Origin: Takakia lepidozioides
Taxonomy: Eukaryota; Streptophyta; Takakiopsida; Takakiales; Takakiaceae
DNA: 64,000 bases
Direction: 5' to 3'
NCBI GenBank assembly: GCA_030704615.1
Contig: CM060732.1
Span: 60,741,053-60,805,052, forward strand
Shown here: piece by piece, positions 13,166 to 23,031 of the stretch
How the letters are laid out: each line of letters begins with the position of its first letter
Numbering within the stretch: position 1 is the first letter of the stretch
Notes under the pieces: generated by a model
Told to the model about the DNA's origin: nothing
Databases searched by the model: none
What the model saw: only the letters and a program-made list of their open reading frames with translations
Program-made: the position numbers and the translations under genes

Positions 13166-13788
13166 CGTGTCCCTCTTTCTTCTTCTATTAACTTGGATTT
13201 AGAACTGGTGGAATTTAAGAGATGACCTCTCTCCTTGTCCCCGGCTGCTCGAAAGGCTGCGACTTTATTCACATCTTCTATCACAGAACTTCCAGTGTGT
13301 AGAATCGTGTAAAGTGTAAACCCAGTGAGTCACTGGTAGCAGAACTGAGGATCGTGGCGGCCACTGGAGGGGCTTCACGACAAGTTTCCTCGCGGATGCG
13401 GGCATAGTCTCAAGTGGCCAGACCGGCAGTGCAACGGGCTGGGTATCGACTGTCATCCAGTCGGAAATGGTCTTTGTCCGATTCCTTCGTCATCACGACC
13501 ACAATAGGCTGTCCAGCTGTGATGCAAGGGATGCGTGGAGCTCTCTCGCCTCTGCAGACGAGCTTATCTTCAAACATACTACTTTCATGGAAATTCGACT
13601 ACATCCTTGGAAACGTGCTCACACTCCCCTCACACTTCCCGACGAATGTGGAAACTTTGAGCTAAGTGAGAGAGGTGACACCTCTGATTAGGCATCTGCT
13701 GGAAGATTGAACCCACATGTCTAATCAGACCAGCCTTCTGGAAGGCTCTAGCACCGCTGAGAGAGCCGGGGTGGCCGCCCGGAGAGAG

Positions 13789-13796
13789 TATATAAA
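13789..13796 (+). promoter_or_regulatory. TATA-box-like TATATAAA
   Basis: A perfect TATATAAA in a GC-richer context, oriented for plus-strand transcription. No gene starts within 300 bp, so it may be chance or serve a distal 5' exon. Confidence 0.25.
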
Positions 13797-14601
13797 GGAG
13801 GGACTGCTCTGCGTGCCTCTCAATCCTGCTTACTATTTAGTACCTCATCTGCACTCAGGGCCTCCACTGAAAGACGGAAATTTCGAGCAGGTCCCATAAC
13901 AAAATTACATACTAGCTTACTATCTACACTAAATGCGTGAGTCAACCGGCATAAGACTAAGCGTTGATGGTGAGTATCATGTGAAATCTGGACACGATTG
14001 TAGTGGCTGCACATGAACATGTATTCAGGCGTGCACACAGTTTGCGTACAACTTTGACACTGTATGGAAAGAGTACATCTCCTCTTCAAAGTGAGTTCGT
14101 GGCAGCAGGCTATAGATACATTGTATTGTTGAGTGGGATTATTTCAAATGGAACAGTATCGTTAGCAAGGAACTTCTATAGTGGGTGATCTCTTCGTCTC
14201 TTCTGATGTTGTCGAGAGAGACAGCATCCACATATCTCGTGAACTTGGTCACATCTGTGTGCTCGGCAAAGGCAACAATCGATAGACTTCACACTCAAAT
14301 CGATTATCATGAGCTTACATGTCGCTCATAGCTTATCAACCAAAATTTTAAACTATAAAATAATATTTTAGAAAATCCCCAATGGGCTAAGTGTACAGAG
14401 GAGAACTGAGGAACTGAGGCAGAACGGGGAGTTAGAGTGCTTTTGAATCTGCTATGTGAAATAAGGAAGAATTTCTGTTATAGAGAAGCGTAATCGTGAC
14501 GGTGACGAAGGTCACACGGGCCATGTGTTGAGGGGCGGGGCACAGAGAGGTGGTTGCTGCCGCCGCTTTCTCTTCTCGGCACCCAGACCACCCGCTTCAG
14601 G

Positions 14602-14609
14602 TATATAAG
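14602..14609 (+). promoter_or_regulatory. TATA-box-like TATATAAG
   Basis: TATATAAG oriented towards the amino acid transporter, whose ATG is about 750 bp downstream. It would fit that gene if the leader is long or contains an intron. Confidence 0.35.
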
Positions 14610-15359
14610 GTTGCGCTGCACTGCATCATCAGTGATTCTCGTAACAGTTTGCAACCACTGCAGCTGTTCTCCCACAGCTTTCTCAATCCAGGATTAATTA
14701 AACCATTGTAACACTGTTGGGGAGAACGCCTTGTAAGAGCCAGAGTAATTCAACTGGTATACTATCTCCGTGTTATCGTGGTTCCCCGTCGGCAGATGTC
14801 TCAATTGAGTGCCACAAAAAGCGGTGCAAGAAGTAAGTTTTCTTGTGGGAGTAGGCATGCAAGCTATCAGCAACTGCTGCCGTCGTATTGCGCTCCGCTG
14901 GTGAGGTTTGTAGAGCATCGATGTTGACATTTCAATCCCCACTTCACATTTCTTTCACTGGTGGCCCACTCCGTATTTGGAACGAGCATACCAATCCTCA
15001 TGCATACTGCTGAAAACAAAAATTCCAGCTTTTAGTAGCTAGTCCTGACTTCAACAGCTGCGAACAATTGCTTCATACATAAGTACTGGCTTAAGAGTTC
15101 AGCTGCTTTTAAGAGTTTAGTGGGAACAAGTTCTGGTTTTTTCATCGTTTTAGAGAGCACAAGATTTCGTAAAACCGGTGCCGTCACAGAAAGGAAAAAA
15201 TAAACTTTATAGGGAAAGTGACTGCTGAGAAGGTGGGATGGCGTCTTATGTTGATTTGCTGTTTACCAGAGAGGTCTGGTGGTTTCGACCAGGAGTGTGG
15301 ATGTGGTGCTTGGGAGAGCAACTGAGAGTTGTACGGGAAAAATCTCTTACCAGGCAGCA

Positions 15360-18300
15360 ATGGCAACCCCAAGTGGGGATGACAGAAAGCCTCTACTGCA
15401 TTCCTATGGAGGAACATCATATGAGGAGGAGGAAGGGTTGGCAGCAGAGAATGGCAAAGCACATATGCCACCTATCACATCAAAGCTGGACATATTGGAG
15501 TCCTTTGACATTGGCTCGATCAGTGGCTTACAGTCTGATGTCCAGACCATCTTGAACACGGTCGGTGGTTAGGCCTTTTTCTCAACCTGCCTCATTACCT
15601 TCTGTCCCTTTGTCCTAAGACTTGGTTTCATATTTTCATGTCTGTTGATCTTCTTGCTCCCAAGGAGAGTTCTGGGTTTTCTAAATTTTTTCCGAGAATG
15701 CTCTTGTTGTTCATGCAACCTCTTGGTGTATCTTTGCCTGGTCTCTGGTTTGTGGTGCCTGCCTGTGCTGGTTTCATGGATTACATTTGATGTGAGTTGC
15801 AGGTGAATCTATATGTGGGCATGGGTTTGCTCAGCTTGGGTTACGCCTTCCGGCTGGGGGGTTGGATCAGCTTGGTACATTTTGTCCTACCCTCCCATCT
15901 TCTCCCCTCTGTTCCTTCCAAATCTTCCACAAGAAGCGCTCAGAAAGTCGAGAAATTGATCTGGGCTCTTTTCAAGCGGTTTTTCTGAAATTTTGCTAAG
16001 GGTTATGCAGTGACTAGATTTGGCTCCCTCCCTGTTCTGCAAGGTCAGGGGTGTGGAGTGAAAACTCTGTAACTCTTTGCTGGCTGGGTTGGCAGGGGGT
16101 GCTAGGTGTGCTGAGCATCGTTTTTGCCTACTCGGCGAAGCTCATTTGCTGGTCATTTGATAAGATGCCTACCAGTGTGGTGCCATCATACCCCAACCTA
16201 GGTGCCACTGCTTTGGGTGCCCCTGGTCATTGGATGGTATGCCTGCTTCCTTCTCCTTCTTTCTTCATGGGGATCGGATGGGTGGGATAGATTCACATAG
16301 GCATTGCACATGGGTGGCGACTAATGCAAAAGTGGGTTGGAAATGGGTAGGTAATGTTGATGGGGGTGGCAGAATTTTTCGGAGCATCTTGTATGTGCTT
16401 AATCGTCATCTGGCAGTCAATTGAGAACCTGCTTCCAGTTGGTCCCTTTTGTTTCAGCTCCACTTGCTTATCTTCCAGGTGGGCTCCCTCCCATAGAGCA
16501 CTTTGTCTGACTGTTAATGTTGCCGTGCTCTGTACTGTTCAACAGAATTATGTGGTAATACCTGCTCTAACATTTACTTAGGCCCAGGAGAGCAACTGTA
16601 CTGACCTTCTATTATAGATTGGTTGGTCAGTTGAAGGCCCTAGTATTGATATTTGAGTTGAGCTACTTGTTTGAATAGCAGAGAGGCTGTTGTGTTAGGA
16701 AGCACAGTGGTGATGCTGCCTGCAATATGGATCCGAACATTTTCGCGGCTCACCTCCATCAGCATCTCCGGTGTCCTCTCCTCATTGCTCCTCACAGCAG
16801 GTCCGTTCTATTCAGCATTTGTGTGGGGGTTTACAACTTTACTATCTGTGCTAAGTCCTAAGCTGGTATGGAGGGCTTGGTTGGGAAGCAGTTGTGGTGA
16901 CAGCCTTTGTTGTGGATCCGAAGCGCGAGGCAGTGGATGATCCTGACAGCGCGGTACATGAAGCTATCAACTGGGCACACTTGCCCATTGCTACTGGCAT
17001 CCTGGTTGTATCCTTGTCTGGTATGGCCATTTGCACTGTTTCTTTCCATAAAAAGTATTTAGTCCTTCCTCCAAACTCGCACTCTCCAACTCAGAACTTC
17101 CCTTGATTTTTTTGCTTCCATATGGTGTCCTGGAATGAGGATGTGATAATAATGGTTAGTACTGGGGTGGGGCAAGCAGGACATGCAGGCTTGCCATCAT
17201 TGCGTAGAAGCATGAGGAACCCTCACCACTTTGAACGATGTGTCAACCTGGCCTTCTTTGCCATGTTTCTTTTGTATGCACCATCTGTCTCCTTCCACCT
17301 ATCTCACACATAGAAAACCGGTCATTTCCTTTCAGCCATCTCCCCTCAATTGATAGCGTTTATTTCTTCTTCCCCATATGCCTGCTGAAGGAGTTTGTGT
17401 TGGACTAACTGGCAGCACGTGACCAGGTATACTACAATGGCGGGATTTACGTATTTTTATTTTGGGCAAGCCACGGAAGTGCTTGTTACTGCCAACTTGA
17501 ACAAGGCATCGGGGGTCACAGGCTTTGTCCTCCTGAGGTTGGGCCACTTTTCTGTGACCATTAATCAAGCCATCACTGTACTGGTGGCTCTAAGTGCCTA
17601 CTCCACCATTCCCGTATGTTTCCTCCTCCTTATCAGTTTCCTGTGGTGTATTCTTACATGGACTCGATTCATGAGGTGCTCTGGAGACATCTCCCTGATG
17701 TGCACAATTTGTATATTCATGATGCAAGCTTTTAAAAGTAAAGCCCAAAAGAATAGAATACTTAAGATAGAACGCAACACAATGGACAGATATTAAGCTG
17801 GGGAAAGAAGACAGAAATGAAATGAAATGGTACTTTATAATGTCCGCGGAAAGCTCATAGAACTTATGGGAAAGAAAGACAAAAAGCTGAGAGAGCTTAT
17901 GAGATAATGGATTTGGATACATGGAGCAAGAAATGATATCATACTTCATAAGAAATGAAATGAAATGAAATGGTGCTTTATAACGTCCGCGGAAAGCTCA
18001 TAGAGCTTATGGGACAAAAGAAAGAGAAAGAGAAAGAAATAAAGAAATTTATCATGTCAACTGGAGACCCAGAGGACCACGGAAGACAAAGGAACAATAC
18101 AACTGCAGAAACCAAAGAACAAATCAAACCCCAAACATTGGGCAAAAGCAGAGTGCCTCATGCAATAAGTGAACTATAGAGGACCACAACGGCCATGGGC
18201 AGAATAAACCATGAGAGATGGGGAGGAAAAGGGAGAAAGAAAGAATTTTATTAGGTCTGTGGGGGACCCACAGAGAGATATGTGCTCGTTAGTCTTTTCC

Positions 18301-19594
18301 TTATATAGCACCTCAAAGTATTGGAGAGCTTGCTTGTAAGCTGCATGATCCTCACCGTCGAGAAATAGTCATTGAGGCTACAAGGGTTTGGGGCAGGCGC
18401 TGGTGTATGTGATTGCAGAGCTAATTATGGATATGGTTGGTGGTACAACCACTGCTCATGGCCCTGGTACTAATCACATCCGTGACCTGACCCCATGAGT
18501 AGGTTGGAAGGGAAGAGTAAAGGAGATTGGGTAGGGATGACTTTGTGAAGGCCAGTTCAGGGTTGGTGTATCTGCATGTTTATCAGTCAATGTGATGTCT
18601 TGTGGATTGAAGTGCCTAATTGACCTTGGTTTGTAAGAGATTTCAGGATATTGATCAATGCATGTTTTCTGCAATCAGGCATTGCCAACTTGATCACACG
18701 AACAGTGGTGCTGTGTCTGGGTTATATAGTGGCTTACCTTGCGTAAGTATACGGACATCCTGTCTAGGAAGAGAAATGGAAATATGTGTGGAGTACCACT
18801 GCTTCTGTTTCTGCATGTACCTTCTCCTTTGTTCTTTTTTATTTCCAGAGATTTGTGATACAGCTGTGGTGGAAGCTCACCTGTATTGTGAGAGGGATGG
18901 AGCTATGGACTAAAAATATTTTTTAGGGCCGTAGGTCATGGACACAAGTTGCCTGTAAACTGATCTGGGTTGTCAATTGGAGGTGGATGCTTTTTGAGGA
19001 GAGAAGAGATGGCAAGATATGCCTCTGATGATAGGTAAGCTTCTGGACTTGTGAGCAGCTACAATTTTCTGGACAGCGTGGAGTCAATTGTGGGAGGCGT
19101 CTGCTCCGTCTCTATCTCTCTCCTCCTCCCGTCCATTTTCTATTACAAGTCAGTGTCTTTTCCCATCTTTCAAGATTCCAGTATGAATATTTCTCTCTCT
19201 CTATGAGCTTTCCGCGGACGTTATAAAGCACCATTTCATTTCATTTCATTTCTCTCACTCTTTTCTTACCTTTACATTTAACTAAAGAAGCCAGGAACAA
19301 TGAAGATGAAGGGGCCAGAGTTGGAGTCAGCTATTCTGAGGCATTGCTCCAAAGTAGTGCTGCAATGCTCACAATTTATGGTGTCCCACATTGCCAGTTC
19401 ACCTCATTCTGGTGGGATGTGTATATCACACAAGACTGAGTTGAGTGGAGTGGGGTTTTGAAAGGTTGCATGTGCAGGAGATGAGTGTTCAGAGGAAGGC
19501 AACAGTAGTGGGCATGTGCGGTCTGGGAATTTTGTGTGTGTTGGGTATTGCCACCATCAACATTCTGAAGCTGTCCCAGATCATCAAAGTCTAG
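15360..19594 (+). CDS. AVT-type vacuolar amino acid transporter (AAAP family)
   Basis: Amino acid/auxin permease of the AVT group, a proton-coupled carrier usually in the tonoplast. Exons read: 15360-15560, 15803-15874, 16096-16236, 16351-16437, 16686-16800, 16892-17020, 17180-17273, 17427-17613, 18679-18742, 19059-19152, 19478-19594. Phases join throughout except that one short exon between 17613 and 18679 (phase 0 to 1, carrying the segment that in relatives reads like NPLARSIEELLP) was not identified. After an acidic soluble N-terminus (about 65 aa) come VNLYVGMGLLSLGYAFRLGG, YSAKLICWSF, PSYPNLGATALGAPGH, MLPAIWIRTFSRLTSISISG, SLSGHAGLPSLRRSMRN, TYFYFGQATEVLVTANLN, LITRTVVLCLGYIV and SIVGGVCSVSISLLLPSIFY. 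This order matches AVT proteins. An in-frame upstream start at 15279 is possible. The unresolved intron holds two repeat copies. Substrate unknown. Confidence 0.88.
17816..18010 (-). repeat. Two tandem copies of ATTTC-tailed short repeat
   Basis: Two copies, starting near 17816 and 17953, share (gaaat)n followed by ggt(a/g)ctttataa and then tgtccgcggaaagctcatag or cgtccgcggaaagctcatag. Read on the minus strand, the element ends in repeated ATTTC units, a tail typical of some non-LTR retroposons. Both lie in the transporter intron after 17613. The body of the second copy may extend to about 18230. Confidence 0.75.
19196..19252 (+). repeat. Inverted copy of ATTTC-tailed short repeat
   Basis: Reads ctatgagctttccgcggacg, ttataaagcacc and then (atttc)n, the reverse complement of the copies at 17.8-18.0 kb, so the AVT gene carries an inverted pair about 1.2 kb apart. 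It lies in the last intron, between 19152 and 19478. Confidence 0.8.
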
Positions 19595-20042
19595 TTGCTT
19601 ATTTCTGAATATATCAACTGACTATTTATCTGCATACATGCAAAAGAGAGTGTAAAGGGCTATGAAGATGAGACCGTTTTGCAAGTAAGTGTGCTGTTTA
19701 GTTATTAACATGTAGTGTCTTTTGGTGGAAATGACCATATTGTTTTGTAATGGTATGTTCAGTAAAACTTGTAGGTTTTATTTGCAGAATTACTGGAGGA
19801 TAAGCTTGTCGTTGTACATCAGGGGAGGATTTGAACAGTTGGTGTAACATTTCCCATTATCTTCTGTAGTGGGAATTTCATAAATAACTGGTCATAATAA
19901 GGTTTACTCTGCAGTTTGCGTACCTCGTCAAAGACTATATTGGATTGTAAAGACATACTTATTTAGTATATCAACCATTGCTCCTGCTTGGGTACCATGT
20001 CTTGGTTGGAGACTACTCTTCACAAGCTTCAGTAAGCTCTAG
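19595..20042. other. Short intergenic between convergent genes
   Basis: Convergent 3' ends of the transporter (+) and the copper chaperone (-). Nothing else was recognised. Confidence 0.5.
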
Positions 20043-20748
20043 TTAGCTCTTGCACTCCCAAATAACAAAGCCATCACAATTGCATAGTCTCTTGTGCACA
20101 CCAGCCCTGTCACTGCGGCCAATGACTGCAGCGGCTATTTTCTCAACGTTCGCACTAAGTCCAGGGGCGTATAAAACTACCGAACGCCCAATCATATCTG
20201 TCACCATCAGCTTACTGTTTGTTGCAGAGCTTTCTGCATGGCCATTTCTATCGGCTACCAGCATTCCCAAATCTCCCGCAGGTGTTTCCTACAAGCCATC
20301 CATTTTAACACAATTTCACTGAAATCATGGTTGACTTAAAGAAGCTACTACTCTCTCTAGAAATTTGAACGCTTGAACTGGTTTGAACATACACCTCAAA
20401 CAAGCTTTGACCTGTAAACTTCAATTCAATTCACCAACTTAGGTGCAGCCCTAACTCCTCCAGATCTCACACACCTCACCCACATACTGTTGGGGGACTG
20501 AAAGGTCCAAAGTAAGTCACTCACAAATATTGGCAGATTGGAGGGGTGATAAGCTGCACCCGTGCTGGCAGGGCCCTGTGTGAGGTCACCGTATTCGTGC
20601 ACACTCCAGCCATGGGCACCAGGGGCCAAACCATCGATGACAGCCTCTATCACGCATGCCTGCAGCCCAGTGACCTCTTGTGCAAATCTCACCACCCCGT
20701 GCACAACTGGGCCTTTAAATTCTGCCACCGCTATCGTCATAGGTTCGC
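20043..20748 (-). CDS. CCS: Copper chaperone for superoxide dismutase, SOD-like and C-terminal domains (5' exons unresolved)
   Basis: CCS loads copper into Cu/Zn superoxide dismutase in the cytosol and chloroplast. Two exons are clear: 20748-20525 (starts phase 1) and 20288-20043, joined as NLPIF/ETPAGDLG. The first carries IAVAEFKGPVVHGVVRFAQ, VIDGLAPGAHGWSVHEYGDL and GPASTGAAYHPSNL. The second carries DLGMLVADRNGHAESS, VTDMIGRSVVLYAP, AAAVIGRSDRAG and the C-terminal copper-transfer motif CNC in KRLCNCDGFVIWECKS. This matches domain II and domain III of plant CCS. The N-terminal heavy-metal (HMA) domain with MxCxxC was not found. An upstream minus-strand exon at about 21655-21536 (MAGIGLGVV..., ending at a gtacgt donor) and fragments near 21.1-21.3 kb are possible 5' exons, but none shows the motif. 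The gene faces away from FeSOD across a GTAC-rich region. Confidence 0.85.
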
Positions 20749-21700
20749 CTGTCTCAGGCCAGAATATGAATTAGTGAACAACCAAGTGTGGTCGGAGCTG
20801 CCTGCAAAAACTGAGGCATCCTCCACTAGGAAGAAATATTGCATCTTTACCTACTCTTGAGACCTTCCTGAAGTGACGCAGAATAACTCTTTTGTTGAAG
20901 TACAGAGCACTAATCTTAGATCACAGCACACTGCTATTCGAGTGATGAGACGTACATCAAGGACGACTTCGTTATCTCAGTTACCTTCGCGACATACATG
21001 TACACCTTCAAAACGAGACCCAGGAAGAAGTTGGTTTGAGGTGGCAGGAATTCCTGTAAATCTAATGCAGCTGTCTTGACAGTGGACTGCATCCGGGAAA
21101 GATTGAAGTCTGACTCACTTTTGTGTCCTGATTGTAGCTTGGGAAGTGGTGAATCATCGAAGCTCTTTGGCTTGCCTGACCCCATTACTTTGAACAGATC
21201 CTGACTGGAATACTCTTCAAAGATTTGTGAGTCACCTGTTGGTCCCACCGTTGAATTCAGTATACATTGAGTCTTCATAGTATGTAATCCTTTTAAGTTG
21301 TAACATATATGCTACTTTTGGGCAACCGGCCATGTAGTGAGTTCACACGAAAGCAACCGTACGTACAAATAAGTTGACGTACATGACCTCGGATCGTTTT
21401 TCCCAGCAACCTCAAATTATCTCTGATTCCGATTCCTGAGAACATCCAGGCTACTGGAAATTAATGGAGTACCTACCGCAGACATACTATGAAGAGACTA
21501 TGAACAATAAGGCCCAGTGAGCTCGTATACGTACCCGCCGGTTGGACATTGCAGGCGACCATCGTAGCTGCCCCTCCCGCACGTTTGCAGCTCCTCTTTC
21601 CCTGCTTCTGTTCCACACAGACAACACCAAGTCCAATACCCGCCATTTTGAGGATTGCCTTTGTAATAGTCTCACTGTAAGTCACATGAATTGCATACCA
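20749..21700 (-). other. Unresolved 5' part of the CCS gene
   Basis: This should contain the first exons of the copper chaperone. Minus-strand open stretches exist at 21655-21536, 21278-21130 and 21080-21040, with plausible donors at some ends. I could not join them into a reading frame with an HMA domain. The N-terminus is either very divergent or lost, or I have missed it. Confidence 0.3.
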
Positions 21701-22326
21701 CCCGTGTTCAAAACCGAGGGTTCCTACCCTTCCAGATGTCCCGGTTGCACTTTTTGTATCTTAATCTCTCTCTTCAGGGCCAATGTACATATATATAGCT
21801 TCTTTCTTCTCTTTTTGATTGAACAGCATGACATGCCTGAAGCAAAACTGAGGGTGATCGAATCCACACCTGCTGAAGTTTGGTTACTGAGACAAACACA
21901 GTGGTTGCAATTCCTGGCTCTTTCACACCCGGCAGCAGGCTGAGGCCACAGCTCCTAAATCCAAAGGCTGCAGGCGAAGTGATCCAAACAACCATTGGCC
22001 TCTCCAGCTAGTTCGGTCCACTAGCTCTCATTACATCTACATAGATGGGCACGCTTCCTGCCCAGCAGACCCTCCCAAGACCGGACGAGAGCCCACAAGT
22101 CCCTATGATCCACCGAAGCAAATGCCCCTCAAATGCCCCTCAAATGCCCATCTATATAGAACCCAGAATGCGAGGAATTGGGGACCTGCTCGAGGTAGAT
22201 CTCGGTCAAACCATGGGGCAAGAGTGCTGGTAGAGAATTCAACACAAAGTAATTTGCATGGTGGCACGATGTTGTCACTTTTACGACACTACTATGCACT
22301 GTGTGCATTGGGTTTAAATCTCACAT

Positions 22327-22829
22327 GTACAGTGCACTGTACTACTATGGCTCTTTTGTACTTGTATTGTGTACTACACTTGTGTACTGCACAGAGCTGT
22401 ATGTTTGTTCAAAGCTTCGCTGAGTTAGTCCCAAGGGAATTCCTCCTTGTGCGGAAAACCCTTTAAGTCACACACACTTTGAGATCAACATAAGTAGTAC
22501 ATCTAGATCTACATCTCCGCAATACAGATGTTGGATATATACTCTTCTAGAAACTCTTGTTTTGAAGAGCCATGAATCTCTGAGCCACGGCTTATCATTG
22601 ATAAAGGATGTCGTCATTGTGTTGTGCGGTCGTAAGAAGGGTAGACCTGCAGCTGGATGGATGCGGTTATGTGAGCCCTAGATGAAATGGTTGCTCAAGT
22701 CACATGTTTTTCTTACATGTGGGTCGCCCACTTGGGAGAAGAGCTCTATTGTGTCTCTAAGTATTGTGTACTACACTAAATGGCCGCAGTACACAGGGAT
22801 GCCTGTACTGCAGTAGTACACTGTAGTAC
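22327..22829. promoter_or_regulatory. Cluster of GTAC copper-response-type motifs between CCS and FeSOD
   Basis: Eleven GTAC cores start at 22327, 22339, 22358, 22371, 22384, 22497, 22768, 22789, 22805, 22816 and 22826; about two are expected by chance in 500 bp. Ten of the eleven are GTACT or its reverse AGTAC. GTAC is the core of the copper-response element bound by SBP-domain regulators (CRR1 in Chlamydomonas, SPL7 in Arabidopsis). The last core lies about 200 bp before the FeSOD ATG. A function in copper control is inferred from motif density and from the two flanking genes. Confidence 0.6.
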
Positions 22830-23031
22830 ACAGCTCCAGGCTGCTGGCATCTTCTTCAAACAATTATTCTGAAACCCACTCATCTGGAGTTATTAAAGAG
22901 GTGCTCTTTGAAGCCACGCCCCTGACGTGTTTGTTCTGGGTTTGCATGATCGCTTGCTATCTTATAGAATCGGCATTTGCCCGCCCCTTCACTCTTGACT
23001 TGCGTTTGCATGGTTCTCAGATCTGAGGATC

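Larger units (their letters stand above)
13166..15359. other. Divergent intergenic region (GMC / AVT promoters)
   Basis: 2.2 kb between the start of the minus-strand GMC gene and the start of the plus-strand transporter. No coding exon was recognised. Two plus-strand TATA-like words (13789, 14602) are the only regulatory signals I can point to. Confidence 0.5.

Noticed and set aside
21473-21685. Minus ORF read as the HMA domain of CCS
   Set aside because: It has cysteines but no MxCxxC or HMA fold pattern; it may be a leader exon at most.
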